DNA of 64,000 nucleotides from positions 310,001 through 374,000 of the forward strand of contig NZ_JASHKN010000003.1 in the NCBI RefSeq assembly GCF_030056735.1, written 5' to 3'. Origin of the DNA: Rhodococcus sp. IEGM 1409 (GTDB taxonomy: Bacteria; Actinomycetota; Actinomycetes; Mycobacteriales; Mycobacteriaceae). The notes beneath the pieces are model-generated. The model ran no database searches and was not told the DNA's origin. It was given only the letters and a program-made list of their open reading frames with translations. The position numbers and the translations under genes are program-made. Within the stretch, counting starts at the first letter, position 1. The number at the start of each line of letters is the position of its first letter. Positions 46,041 to 55,801 of this stretch are shown here, piece after piece.

Positions 46041-47228
46041 TCAGGCTTTGACGTCGGTGGTGGCGCGGGCGTCCGGACCGGGGACCTCTGCGGGTACCAG
46101 GCCGCCGTCCCATTCGGCGTTGACGTTGCTCGGATCGATGGGCTCCTTGCGGGAGCGAAGGTACATCCAGCCGGCCAAGGCGATGAGCAGAGCGAAGACG
46201 ATCAGGACACCGGGCAGGCCGCCGACGATGTTGGCCAGGCCCCAGCACAGAGCGCCGACGATCGCAGCGGATGGGAGAGTGATCAACCAGGCGACCGCCA
46301 TACGTCCGGCGACGCCCCAACGGACCTCGGCGCCCTTGCGTCCCAGACCGGTTCCCATGATGGAACCCGTCGCCACATGGGTGGTCGAGAGCGGAAGGCC
46401 GAGGTGGCTGGAAGTGAGAATGATTGCAGCAGAGGATGCTTCGGCCGCCATGCCCTGCGGTGCGGCGATCTCGACAAGGCCTTTGCCGAGTGTGCGGATG
46501 ACTCGCCAACCGCCGAGGTAGGTTCCGGCAGCGATCGCGAGCGCGCACGTGAGCTTGACCCAGAACGGCATGTCCGCGTCGGCGGAGATTGTTCCGTGGG
46601 CGACCAGGGCGAGGAAGATGACGCCCATGGTCTTCTGAGCGTCGTTGGTGCCGTGGGCGAGGGAAACGAGTGAAGCCGAACCGATCTGGCCGAGTCGGAA
46701 ACCCTTGTCCTTGGTTTCCTCACCGACGTTGGAGGTGATGCGGTAGATGAGCCAGGTTCCGGCTGCTGCAACCACGCCGGCGACGACGGGAGCGAGAACT
46801 GCGGGGATGACAACCTTGCTGAGGACGCCGCTCCAGGCGACACCGCTCATTCCGAGGGACGCGATGGCGGCGCCGATCAGGCCACCGAACAGCGCGTGTG
46901 AGGAACTCGAGGGGATGCCGAGCAACCACGTTGCCAGGTTCCAGATGATGCCGCCGACAAGGCCGGCGAAGACGATGGTGAGCAGCGCTTGGCCACCCAC
47001 ATTTCCGAGGTTCACCACGCCCTTGGCCACGGTGGCAGCAACCTCTACCGAGAGGAAAGCTCCGACCAGGTTCAAGGAAGCAGATAGGGCGACTGCCACC
47101 TTGGGCTTGAGGGCGCCGGTTGCAATCGACGTGGCCATAGCGTTGCCAGTGTCATGAAAACCGTTGGTGAAGTCGAACCCCAGAGCGGTTACGACGACGA
47201 CGAGGAGAACGATGAGTTCCGCATTCAC
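46041..47228 (-). CDS. pitA: Low-affinity inorganic phosphate transporter PitA
   Basis: Multi-pass permease of 395 residues of the PiT (PHO-4) family, symporting metal-phosphate with protons. The duplicated signature is visible twice: GFDFTNGFHDTGNAMATSIA near the N-terminus and SLAHGTNDAQKTMGVIFLAL in the middle. GIPSSSSHALFGGLIGAAIA and LPLSTTHVATGSIMGTGLGR form the matching substrate loops. First gene of a four-gene operon. Confidence 0.94.
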   Translation of the reverse strand: MNAELIVLLVVVVTALGFDFTNGFHDTGNAMATSIATGALKPKVAVALSASLNLVGAFLSVEVAATVAKGVVNLGNVGGQALLTIVFAGLVGGIIWNLATWLLGIPSSSSHALFGGLIGAAIASLGMSGVAWSGVLSKVVIPAVLAPVVAGVVAAAGTWLIYRITSNVGEETKDKGFRLGQIGSASLVSLAHGTNDAQKTMGVIFLALVAHGTISADADMPFWVKLTCALAIAAGTYLGGWRVIRTLGKGLVEIAAPQGMAAEASSAAIILTSSHLGLPLSTTHVATGSIMGTGLGRKGAEVRWGVAGRMAVAWLITLPSAAIVGALCWGLANIVGGLPGVLIVFALLIALAGWMYLRSRKEPIDPSNVNAEWDGGLVPAEVPGPDARATTDVKA

Positions 47229-47415
47229 GAGAAGTCATGTTCCAACACCGGCAGGCCACAAATCGACCTGAGACGGGGTCGTTCCGCGACATTTCCACCA
47301 CTCGGCACCTGGTGTTCATCTTCGTCCGGATAATTGGCCGTTTTGAAACTCCTGGGGTAGCGAAAATTCATTCGCGTGCATGGTCGCGGAGTTTGTGGAG
47401 GCATACGCTCGTCTC

Positions 47416-47811
47416 ATGTCCCTTGGCGAAGAGAAGACGATCTCGGTCACCACCTTCCGTAAGAGTGGTGACGGCGTGGCCACGCCGACGTGGGTCGTGC
47501 CGCTGCCTGACGGATGCATCGGCTTCTGGACTTCCTCGCAATCGGGTAAGGCCAAGCGGCTACGGACCAACCCACGGGTCACCGTCGTGCCGTGCAACAA
47601 CCGCGGAAAGGTTGCCGACGGATCGTCGCCGGTTGCAGGGACCGCTCAATTGGTGAGTGGTGGAGCTGAATTCGACGAGATACAACGAAAAGTCAAGGCG
47701 AAATACGGTGTGATGGTGCCTATTTCAAGATTCTTCAATACCCTTGGTCATATCGGTAAGGGGCCGTTCCCGTACGGCGATACCGGCGTGATCATTTCCG
47801 TCGATGCGTAG
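47416..47811 (+). CDS. PPOX-class F420/flavin-dependent oxidoreductase
   Basis: Protein of 131 residues: EEKTISVTTFRKSGDGVATP, then TWVVPLPDGCIGFWTSSQSG and AKRLRTNPRVTVVPCNNRGK. This split-barrel form with KxKRLRxNPRVTV is typical of actinobacterial F420-dependent PPOX proteins. ATG 47416 fits the family start; an in-frame ATG at 47380 is less likely. Confidence 0.86.
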   Translation: MSLGEEKTISVTTFRKSGDGVATPTWVVPLPDGCIGFWTSSQSGKAKRLRTNPRVTVVPCNNRGKVADGSSPVAGTAQLVSGGAEFDEIQRKVKAKYGVMVPISRFFNTLGHIGKGPFPYGDTGVIISVDA

Positions 47812-47907
47812 ACGGCCTTGTGCATCGGCGTAGCCTGAAGGGATGGAACCCACGACCGGGCGCCTCTGCCTGACGGTTCCACGAATCCTCCGTTAAGGAG
47901 TCTCGTC

Positions 47908-48366
47908 ATGGCGCACATCAGCACTCTCGACTATGCAACGGAAGCGCCGCAGCGCCATGTCGGGCAACCTTTCCCGTCGCCGACGCGGACTCCGCGATTC
48001 CTGCTTCGTGGGCAAGGTGCCGTCAAGGCATCGGTGGACGGCGCGTGGTTCCCGTGGACCACGAACGTCACGGCGGAGCTTCACGATCTGATATCCGCAC
48101 TTTCGTTGCGGCTGGGGCCGATCGCGAGGGTTGCGTTCGACTGGAACACGATCAGTAGTGCGCAGCGACGTATCGACGAGGTCGACGGACTGGAAGTGCG
48201 GGGTCCGTACCCTGGCCAGCCTCACGATTTGATGTATCTCGACGACATCTACGGTCGTCAACTCGTTTTGATGATGATTCCGCCGTACACGGATCCGGAC
48301 CGTGCGTACGAGATCATGCGGCGGTTGGTGGATCCTGTCCGCAGCGAAACCTATCGGGTGCAGTGA
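47908..48366 (+). CDS. DUF5994 family protein
   Basis: Protein of 152 residues: RTPRFLLRGQGAVKASVDGA, then WFPWTTNVTAELHDLISALS and a predicted C-terminal domain with QLVLMMIPPYTDPDRAYEIM. The VDGAWWPWS-type motif marks DUF5994, a family of unknown function common in actinobacteria. AAGGAG lies ten bases before the ATG at 47908. Confidence 0.82.
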   Translation: MAHISTLDYATEAPQRHVGQPFPSPTRTPRFLLRGQGAVKASVDGAWFPWTTNVTAELHDLISALSLRLGPIARVAFDWNTISSAQRRIDEVDGLEVRGPYPGQPHDLMYLDDIYGRQLVLMMIPPYTDPDRAYEIMRRLVDPVRSETYRVQ

Positions 48367-49113
48367 GATCTTTCTGACGGGCGGGTCGAATCTTCGATTC
48401 CTGAACATGCGTCCAATTTGTCTGGTTTGATGGTTCTCGTAACCACAATCTCAGGCGCATTCCTTCCGATCAGCGCTTGGGCGCGGCAGCTTGACTCCCT
48501 GCTGTGTCGTCGGTCCGGCATGTCCACCACCCTCTCACCGTGCGTGAGCGCCAGTCTCCAAAGAAGTGCGAGACGACCAATCTGTATTGGCGCAGTGGAG
48601 CAAAACATAGCCTTGGCGATAATTGTCGCCGGAATTAATTGGAGGAAAGGCCGTTGGGGCGTCTCAGTGCGCTTTTGGACGTCAAGATCTAGTCGAAGTG
48701 CTAAGATATCGCGATCGAGCTCAGTTGGGCTTCAAAATCGACTGAGTGGCGCAGTAATGCGTGTGTGCTGTCGTGGTTCGATTCGATCTTTCGAGATTAC
48801 TGGCTGCCTGGTCTTGCAAACGAGGCCCCGGTCCGAAACGGGCCGACCTACATGCCGTCTAGCGGATCGGTTCCCGTGACCTGAGAAGAACCAAGTAGGT
48901 CAGCGCGGACTTGAAACTCCTTGATCTGAGGCTCAAGGGACTTGCCGATTTCGTACCAGGCGACACTCCAACAAGACCTAAGGGATAGCGCGCGCTGCGA
49001 TGATTCGTTTCATCGGAGTATCAAATGAGACAGACCGGTCGATGTAGATCAGGGATATTCGAGGCGTGCGGCGCACATTACCGCTACCACGTAGCCATTG
49101 TCCGTGAACGCGC
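48367..49113. other. Gene-poor stretch at island edge
   Basis: About 750 bases with visibly lower G+C and no convincing gene. A plus frame of 153 codons (48418-48879) has poor composition and no family. I see no rRNA or tRNA, and no clear inverted repeats. It separates the core pitA block from the acquired biosynthetic region. Confidence 0.55.
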
Positions 49114-50256
49114 TCACCCTTCAGGCTTGGTATCGTATCGGCTGTGGTCCGATGATTCAATCGGAACTCTCTCAATTTGGTTTTCGATCGATCGATCTCG
49201 GTTGGACGCATAGAGCTGTCTGAGGTGCTTTATAGCAAAGATTCCTGAGATTATAAATACACTTGCTGTATACCATCCGTCCGTAATGAAGTTTGTCAAA
49301 ACATCTGTCTTTGCGACTACAAGCTGGCGCGCCCACTCAGATTGTACGTCAGTGTATTCGAGTCCTTCGATAAGCTGAGTCAACACAGATTTCGGCGACG
49401 CCACCGAATTGGTGACCAGGGTCGCGATGCTGAGCAGTGCAGGGACAGCAAGAGTGCCAAGAATCGGAACATTCGTGGAACTGACAATATCGAATAGGAC
49501 TATAAAAAGGCCGGCGACGTATCCGATCACCGCACCCAAGATCGACAGATTGACGAATGCTGCAACTGTGGCTTGGCTGCTCGGGACAGCCGATGTCGCA
49601 ATGAAGTGTAGGTAGTAAAATGACAGGCAGCCCACAAAAAGACCGCCTGCAGTCCCTGCGCCGGCGCACTCTCCAAGGCGTTTCAGGCTGGCGAATACGC
49701 GGGGCCGTCCGGTTGCGAGCGCAAGCGCCGCCCATGTTGAAGTGGCAGGGACGCTGATCGCGAAAACAATCGATATGCCAAATATGGTTAATACGCTGCC
49801 AGCGTTCATGCCATCGAGTTCAGGTGTAACGATGGTCTGGATTCCTGCCGCGACCGCCAGGATGGCCGTGCCTAACCCGGTCATCGGGAGAAGGACCTTT
49901 CGTTGCCATCGACCGGTCAACCAGTCCCCAATGAGAAATTGAAGAATGTTTGAAATGGAATGACGTATCTCGTCGGTGAGTGTTTCTGTTGCTGGCAATA
50001 TGCTGCGCCCAAGCAAGTTCAGTGCCAAGTTTTTCAAGGGGCTGCGTGTTGGTTGGTTTTGTATTAGTTCGGATCTTGTAAGCAAATGCAAGATGAGGCT
50101 GGCGCAAAGTATTGCAATTGCAACAATTGCTGCGAAATTACTTCCCGTACGCGAGAGTTCGATGCGCGCGACCAACGATAAGAAGCTGACGAAGAAGACC
50201 ACGGCGATCCCGAGTCCGGCTAGAGCATCTCGTAGACTAGCGAACCGCTGCCCCAT
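49114..50256 (-). CDS. Multi-pass membrane protein of unknown family, 380 aa
   Basis: About seven or eight hydrophobic segments (LAGLGIAVVFFVSFLSLVAR, NFAAIVAIAILCASLILHLL, LLPMTGLGTAILAVAAGIQT, GSVLTIFGISIVFAISVPAT, VNLSILGAVIGYVAGLFIVL, ILGTLAVPALLSIATLVTNS, TASVFIISGIFAIKHLRQL). A soluble region with LTDEIRHSISNILQFLIGDW lies near the middle of the N-terminal half. I do not recognise it. G+C is lower than the core, matching the neighbouring cluster. ATG 50256 has no clear ribosome site. Same strand as the aurachin-like operon but 367 bases behind it. Confidence 0.65.
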   Translation of the reverse strand: MGQRFASLRDALAGLGIAVVFFVSFLSLVARIELSRTGSNFAAIVAIAILCASLILHLLTRSELIQNQPTRSPLKNLALNLLGRSILPATETLTDEIRHSISNILQFLIGDWLTGRWQRKVLLPMTGLGTAILAVAAGIQTIVTPELDGMNAGSVLTIFGISIVFAISVPATSTWAALALATGRPRVFASLKRLGECAGAGTAGGLFVGCLSFYYLHFIATSAVPSSQATVAAFVNLSILGAVIGYVAGLFIVLFDIVSSTNVPILGTLAVPALLSIATLVTNSVASPKSVLTQLIEGLEYTDVQSEWARQLVVAKTDVLTNFITDGWYTASVFIISGIFAIKHLRQLYASNRDRSIENQIERVPIESSDHSRYDTKPEG

Positions 50257-50623
50257 TTGATGCAGATCGCTGCGTTCCGGAACTTAAAGAAGGAGTAGAG
50301 AAGCGCAGACAGCAGTAGAATGGCTGTAAGTATCGTTCCCATCTATGGCGCACTTTGGTTTCGGGAAACACTTTCAGAAAGATCAGCCATGAAAGAAAAC
50401 CTGTCGTGTTATCGGTGATCGGATGACCGGCATCGGTAACCTCACTGCTTGAGATTTTGCCAAAGTAGGAGAAATTGCTGTTGAGGCTAAGGCGGATATA
50501 TTTGTTGGCAAGCCATTTACGATCGAGTAATCGGATTTTCTGAATGATCGGAAGATGTTAATTCTCCGGTTGGTTAGTTCCGTATTCTCTTCATTGCGTC
50601 AACAAAATTTATACCCGCAGCGG
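50257..50623. other. AT-rich gap after the biosynthetic operon
   Basis: About 370 bases rich in A and T without a supported gene. Several short A/T tracts are present but no strong hairpin terminator was seen. It follows the last gene of the nine-gene operon. Confidence 0.5.
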
Positions 50624-51574
50624 CTAGAGGCGGGTTGCTGTTTGAAGGGTTTCTTCCAGGTCTCGCAAGGATTCACGCGGATACAGATTGAGACGTAATG
50701 TTTCAAATCCAGAATTGAGGAGTTCTTTGATGGCCCGCTTGTTTGCGGGTGGGGTCTCGAAAAAGGTGGTGAATTCCGGGTTCAATCCCGCCGTAGTTCG
50801 TTTGTTGTTTGCGATGTCCAAGCCGTGGTCTTTGCCCGTAACTTCCGATGCTTGCTGATCTCGGAGGTCGTCCGCGAGTTGGAACGCGAGGCCGAAGTGT
50901 TCAGAGGCGTCCTCTACCTTGCTCAGATCCGCGTCACGGTCAATGACCAAGAGTCCCAGCGCAAGTGGGAGGAAGACCGAATATCGTCCAGACTTGAGGT
51001 TCGCGATGGATTGCAGCGTGGCGGGGTCTGTCTCGCCTGTTGCTGTGGCGTAGACATCGCCGAATTGCCCGATGATCATCTCTCGTCGCATCCTCGACCA
51101 CAATTGGTCGATTTTGCCGGTTTCGCGACGGACGAGGTCATCGGCGGTGGACAGGCATAGGTCGCCGGCAAGTACAGCCAGCGCGTCGCTGTGGCGGCGA
51201 AGGTTTACTTTCGAGGCGCCCTGAGCGACAAGCTCGGCCTCGACGAAACGCGATGCGGTCGAAATCCCTCGTCGCAGGTCGGCGTCGTCCATTACGTCGT
51301 CCTGCAGCAAACCGAAGAGATGCAACAATTCAATCGCGGCTGCCAATTGAACTCCGCGTTGATAGTCCCACTCATCTCGAATTCCGGTTAAGCGCATTCC
51401 TTCGAGAACGAGCATTGCGCGGAAACGCTTCCCTCCCGCACGGACGAGGCGTAGCGCGAGGTTAGATGGATCTACGGTTGCCTGAGGGTATACAGAGGAC
51501 TTGCTTTCCGGCGACAGCGCCAAGCACATCGAGTCTTCGACCTTCGCCAAGAATGATTGGGTATCGACAATCAT
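50624..51574 (-). CDS. Polyprenyl diphosphate synthase (likely farnesyl), RauI-type
   Basis: Trans-prenyltransferase of 316 residues. The first Asp-rich motif is LLQDDVMDDADLRRG, the second FQLADDLRD, and RAGGKRFRAMLVLEG binds IPP. It makes an allylic diphosphate by head-to-tail condensation; chain length is not clear from sequence. With a UbiA prenyltransferase and an IPP isomerase in the same operon it probably supplies farnesyl diphosphate for the product. ATG overlaps the idi stop (ATGA). Last gene of the operon. Confidence 0.88.
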   Translation of the reverse strand: MIVDTQSFLAKVEDSMCLALSPESKSSVYPQATVDPSNLALRLVRAGGKRFRAMLVLEGMRLTGIRDEWDYQRGVQLAAAIELLHLFGLLQDDVMDDADLRRGISTASRFVEAELVAQGASKVNLRRHSDALAVLAGDLCLSTADDLVRRETGKIDQLWSRMRREMIIGQFGDVYATATGETDPATLQSIANLKSGRYSVFLPLALGLLVIDRDADLSKVEDASEHFGLAFQLADDLRDQQASEVTGKDHGLDIANNKRTTAGLNPEFTTFFETPPANKRAIKELLNSGFETLRLNLYPRESLRDLEETLQTATRL

Positions 51575-52164
51575 TGCCTATCTCCTTGCGTTGGTTGCCA
51601 TTCCGATGAGAATCTGGATTCTAGAAACACCTCGCTGGTGAGGAGGGTATCCAGCACAGTCGAAAACCAAGCTGACACGTTCCGACCGGCGCATGCCTCC
51701 TGCAACTGTTGCGGGGTGACCAGTTCGGTCGCTGCGACTTCATCAGGGTTGGGTGCAACTGTGCTTCCGATGGTGCCGAAGAGCACATGGTTGAGTTCCC
51801 ACTCAGTGAGGTCGGACGCAGAGTCATCGAATCGGTACTCGACGGTGCCTGCCTCAGTGAGATCGATGACCTGCACGTTCAGTTCCTGCTGCAATCGAAG
51901 TGCGGCATCTCCCAGAACGGAAGACTTCGAAAGTGGATGTCCGCAACATGAATTCGACCAAACGAGAGGCCAATGGTATTTCGTTGCAGCCCGTTGCTGC
52001 AGCAGGAGACGGCCGTCAAGACTGAACATGAAGACTGAGAACGCACGATGCCGGACGCCTCCATCCTTGTGGGCGTGAAGTTTGTCCAGGATTCCCAGGT
52101 CCGAGCTGGCGTCGTCGACTAGGCGAACGTGACGGCGAATGTCCAAATCAGGCTCAAGCTTCAT
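51571..52164 (-). CDS. idi: Type I isopentenyl-diphosphate isomerase, RauH-type
   Basis: Nudix-fold enzyme of 197 residues converting IPP to DMAPP. HRAFSVFMFSLDGRLLLQQR opens the Nudix core, WSNSCCGHP contains the catalytic Cys, LRLQQELNV has the metal-binding Glu, and EWELNHVLFGTI follows the family pattern. ATG 52164 overlaps the end of the exporter gene by eleven bases. A pathway-dedicated copy that raises the allylic precursor supply. Confidence 0.9.
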   Translation of the reverse strand: MKLEPDLDIRRHVRLVDDASSDLGILDKLHAHKDGGVRHRAFSVFMFSLDGRLLLQQRAATKYHWPLVWSNSCCGHPLSKSSVLGDAALRLQQELNVQVIDLTEAGTVEYRFDDSASDLTEWELNHVLFGTIGSTVAPNPDEVAATELVTPQQLQEACAGRNVSAWFSTVLDTLLTSEVFLESRFSSEWQPTQGDRQ

Positions 52165-53638
52165 AGCGGAACAACCTCTCCTTTGCCGATACGAGCCATA
52201 CGACAAGTGCGACGATTACAACGGCAGCCGAGAGCGTCACTACGAGATCCCATGCTTCGACGAACGCTGTGGCGAGGGTGAGGCTGTTCGAAGGATCGGC
52301 TTCGGCGTTTGACTGCATTTGATCGATGTCGACGCCCAACGACGAGTTGAGGCGATGCAGGAAAACAGATCCGAGGAATGCGACTCCGCAAGCTACGCCG
52401 AGTTCTTGGAGTGTATTTCCTGTTCCTGAAGCCATGCCCGTGGTTTCTTCGGGGACCAATGCTGCGGTGCCTTCGGCCCGCAGGGGGCTGAATATCCCCA
52501 ACCCGACGCCGGCGACGACAAATCCTGCGATGAGAATCGTCCACGTGCTGTCGGGGGCGAGAAGTCGCAGTAGAGCTAACCCAGCCGCGAGCATGACGAG
52601 TGACAGCGTGACTGCATTCTTGCGACCGAGCGCGGTTTGCAGTGGCATCGCCAGGATGGATCCGACGAGAAGCGCACCAGTGAGCACCATCAGTCTGAGC
52701 CCGGTTGCGATCGGATCGAGGCCGTTGACGATTTCGAAGTACAAGACAGAGATCAGGATGAGTGGAAAGACGGCAAGGTACACAAGCAGTGTCACTATGT
52801 TGATGCCGACGAATGTGGGGTTGCGAAAGAGGCCCAGGTCGAGCAGTCGCATTGTGGGCTGTCGTTGCATCACGACGAACGCTGCGAAGACCGAAAGTGT
52901 GACGACGATCCCAGTAAGGATCGATGGGTGTGTAAGTCCCATGTCATAGGCATGCGTGAGAACGAATACGAGGGAGAACATCGATATACCCAGTACCGTC
53001 GCGGACAGTAGTCTTCGCGCAACCTGCTGTTGTGGGTCTCCGCTCGACTTGCATGGAATCAGCACGGCAGCAACGAGTATCATCGCAGGCACATTGATCC
53101 AGAAGATCCATTGCCAACTCCAACTCAGCAATACGCCACCAATGATCGGCCCAGCGGCAAGTGCGATACCAGAAGCGCCGCCGAAGATGCCGAACCCGAT
53201 CGTTCGTTTGTCCTGGGCAAAGTTTTGAACGATCAGAACTGGAATTGAGGCGAGTAGGGCAGCGGCGCCTATGCCCTGGCATCCGCGGGAAACGATCAAA
53301 GGCAGCACGCTGGTCGAGAGTGCTGCGAAGGTTGATGCCACCGCGAATATTGCTGCGCCAGTGATCATCACGGTCCGAGGACCGAATCGGTCGGCGCATA
53401 CTCCGAAGAAGAGCAGCACGCCGGCCATCGAGGTGGCGTAGGAGTCGAGTATCCATTGCAGATCGGTGAAGGTGGCGCCGAGGTCATTTTGCAGCGGTTC
53501 AAACGCCACATTGATGACGGTCAGATCAAGAATGAGAAAGAACGTCGCGACCAGGATTGCAACTCCTGCTGCTACCGGTCGTGGACCCGGATCAGTCTTT
53601 GACAATTCGGGGGTTCTGGAAGCTGGTTGCGTTGTCAT
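52154..53638 (-). CDS. MFS drug exporter, 14-TM DHA2 type, RauG-type
   Basis: Proton-driven exporter of 494 residues with about fourteen membrane segments. LDLTVINVAFEPLQNDLGAT (motif D1), WILDSYATSMAGVLLFFGVC, ADRFGPRTVMITGAAIF (motif A) and GIFGGASGIALAAGPIIGGVLL (motif C, antiporter) mark the EmrB/QacA group. Probably exports the antibiotic and gives self-protection. ATG 53638 overlaps the stop of the adenylation gene (ATGA). Confidence 0.9.
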   Translation of the reverse strand: MTTQPASRTPELSKTDPGPRPVAAGVAILVATFFLILDLTVINVAFEPLQNDLGATFTDLQWILDSYATSMAGVLLFFGVCADRFGPRTVMITGAAIFAVASTFAALSTSVLPLIVSRGCQGIGAAALLASIPVLIVQNFAQDKRTIGFGIFGGASGIALAAGPIIGGVLLSWSWQWIFWINVPAMILVAAVLIPCKSSGDPQQQVARRLLSATVLGISMFSLVFVLTHAYDMGLTHPSILTGIVVTLSVFAAFVVMQRQPTMRLLDLGLFRNPTFVGINIVTLLVYLAVFPLILISVLYFEIVNGLDPIATGLRLMVLTGALLVGSILAMPLQTALGRKNAVTLSLVMLAAGLALLRLLAPDSTWTILIAGFVVAGVGLGIFSPLRAEGTAALVPEETTGMASGTGNTLQELGVACGVAFLGSVFLHRLNSSLGVDIDQMQSNAEADPSNSLTLATAFVEAWDLVVTLSAAVVIVALVVWLVSAKERLFRYEA

Positions 53639-55758
53639 GATGCGTTCTCCTTCATGGCAGGAGTAGGTGCGTGAGCGATGAGGGCCGCAGCTTTTGCAGG
53701 GTCTGTGATCGGGAGGTAATGGCCACCGCGACTGACGATCTGTTGGCGGTGACACATCGTGACCGGGGCCACGGTTGAAATCGGATCGTCTTCCATGGTG
53801 ATTTCTAGATGAGTCTGCATGTTGGTCAGAGGCTTTCGCAGTTCGGTCATCAAGGAAGAAGCGAGTGTCAGGTCGTTCGTAACGCGGCGGCGCGCCCGGT
53901 TCAGAGCAGCGGGAGATGCGATGAGTCGGGACATCAGCATGTGCTCGGTATGTTGTATCAATTGTTCTTGATGGACGGAGGTAAGCGTGACTGGGGGCGG
54001 CGCACAGGCGATAACGATTCGATCGGCAAAGTGATCGGGATACTTGTCCTGAGCTAGACCGAGCAATGCAACTCCGAGGCTGTGGCCGAGCAAGATATCT
54101 CCGGCCTGTGTTTCCGACAGCACGTACTCGGTGATCGTTCGTGCGACTCTGTCCAGGTCGGACAGTTGCTGTAAGTCGTATTCGATCACTGCGACCCTCA
54201 TGTCCAGATGGTCCGCGAGACCGACATATGGTTCCGCGCTTGTGCCCGCGCAGGGCAGGACCACCAGAGTCGAGTCGAATCGTGAAGAGAGGTCGCGCCA
54301 CCGCAGACGAGAACCGACGCGGCGCTCCAACAAGCGATGGCAAGCACCACGATCGATCTTGCCGGTACTGGTGAGAGGAATTCGAGGCACAGAGACACAA
54401 ATATCTGGAACCAGGTGTGAATCGAGCGCAGTAGACAAGGCACTGCGGGTTGCTTTGCTCAGATTTGTGACCGGTTCGTTGGCGTTGTTGTCTGCGACTC
54501 CCATTACGAGACGAGGTGCCGATACTCCATCGAGAGTGATCTCTGCGACTACAGTTTCGATGGAAAGCACTTCTCTTGCAGCGTTTTCGACCTCAACAGG
54601 GGAGAAGAGTATCCCGCCACGATTCAGTAAGTCGTCAGCGCGGCCCAGTATGGCGAACCCTCGCCCCGATGGCTGGACTGCGTCGCCACTGATAAACGTG
54701 TTCTGTTGGAGGCGTGCATGGTCGGATTCTGGGGCGACGAGGTACCGAGAAGAAGCCATCGGCCCCAAGATGGTGAGTAGGGGACGGTCGGATCCACCTG
54801 GGTCGGTCGCGGTAGTGAGAGTTGTGGTGGGCAGGGCAGTAAACCCCGCATCGGTCGAGCGTCGCGTCGCAACTATGTGTAGAACTTCGGTCGCGCCGTA
54901 TCCGTCGATGACTTGACCACCGATGTGGGCTTCGAGTTCTTGCCGCAGATTGTCGGGCAGAGGTTCACCTGCAGAAACTGCGGTTGACAGTCCAGCGAGG
55001 TCATGGCTGGCGACTGTGTGTCGAGATCGCCGTGCAATGGCTGCCCAAATTCGCGGTGACAGTGCAGCAATGCCAACCTTGTGTGCGACGAGTGTCGATA
55101 TCAACTCATCGGTCGCTGTTGGCTGATTCCAAAGCACTGCCGTCGTGCCGGTGAGCAATGGAATCAGGACCGAGTTTCCAAATCCGTACCCGAAGCTCAG
55201 GTCTGCAGCGGTCAGAATACGGCTATTCGGTGTTGCGCCGTACAGTGCGGGGATGGTCTCGGCAAATGCACGGAGGCCGCTCTCGTAGTGGCCAACTACT
55301 TTCGGCTTCCCTGTACTCCCGGACGTTAATTGCCCGAACTTCAGACGGCGGTCTCGATCGAGCGGCGAAATCTGACCGTCTCCGATGTAACGGATGTCGG
55401 GATTGCCGTCCGTGAGTTGAAGCGTTGCGGCCGCGCCAATCGATTCCGCGAGCGTCGACAGCTTTCCCTCCGCCATGGGCCGGCCGACTATGGGCACCGC
55501 ACCGCACCTCCACAGCCCGCATAGTGCTTCGATCCACGCCATGGTGGTGTGCGCGGCGCATAAGACGAGATCACCGTTCTTGATGCCGGTGGAGGAAAGG
55601 GTGAGCTGCCACTGATCGACTCTCGCGACGAACTCGCCAGCTGAGATTTCACGTCCACACTCGTCGACGTACAGGATCGCCGAGTTGGATGTCGGGACTG
55701 TGGGCAATGACCATAGCCATAGAGCGAGATCAATTGTTCGGGAGCTGGATTCAGTCAT
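53635..55758 (-). CDS. Adenylation-thioesterase fusion, probable anthranilate-activating enzyme, RauF-type
   Basis: Protein of 707 residues. Residues about 1-470 are an ANL adenylation domain (LTSGSTGKPKVVGHYESG, IDGYGATEVLHIVATR, ISGDAVQPSGRGFAILGRAD, LTSTGKIDRGA). An alpha/beta-hydrolase domain follows with no carrier domain between: LVVLPCAGTSAEPYVGLADH, nucleophile ILLGHSLGVALLG, and His in VSRGGHYLPI. In aurachin synthesis anthranilate is activated and loaded on a separate ACP; this enzyme would do that, and the thioesterase may release or proof-read. Substrate is inferred from cluster type. Confidence 0.85.
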   Translation of the reverse strand: MTESSSRTIDLALWLWSLPTVPTSNSAILYVDECGREISAGEFVARVDQWQLTLSSTGIKNGDLVLCAAHTTMAWIEALCGLWRCGAVPIVGRPMAEGKLSTLAESIGAAATLQLTDGNPDIRYIGDGQISPLDRDRRLKFGQLTSGSTGKPKVVGHYESGLRAFAETIPALYGATPNSRILTAADLSFGYGFGNSVLIPLLTGTTAVLWNQPTATDELISTLVAHKVGIAALSPRIWAAIARRSRHTVASHDLAGLSTAVSAGEPLPDNLRQELEAHIGGQVIDGYGATEVLHIVATRRSTDAGFTALPTTTLTTATDPGGSDRPLLTILGPMASSRYLVAPESDHARLQQNTFISGDAVQPSGRGFAILGRADDLLNRGGILFSPVEVENAAREVLSIETVVAEITLDGVSAPRLVMGVADNNANEPVTNLSKATRSALSTALDSHLVPDICVSVPRIPLTSTGKIDRGACHRLLERRVGSRLRWRDLSSRFDSTLVVLPCAGTSAEPYVGLADHLDMRVAVIEYDLQQLSDLDRVARTITEYVLSETQAGDILLGHSLGVALLGLAQDKYPDHFADRIVIACAPPPVTLTSVHQEQLIQHTEHMLMSRLIASPAALNRARRRVTNDLTLASSLMTELRKPLTNMQTHLEITMEDDPISTVAPVTMCHRQQIVSRGGHYLPITDPAKAAALIAHAPTPAMKENAS

Positions 55759-55801
55759 TCTTGGCTTCTCTGATTGGAGTTTCCCATCGACGACATATTG
55801 C

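Noticed and set aside
48418-48879. 153-codon plus-strand frame
   Set aside because: No family, poor coding composition, no ribosome site; it lies in a gene-poor region.
53639-54400. 250-codon extension of the MFS exporter frame
   Set aside because: It runs antiparallel in a shadow frame of the adenylation-thioesterase gene; the exporter begins at ATG 53638.
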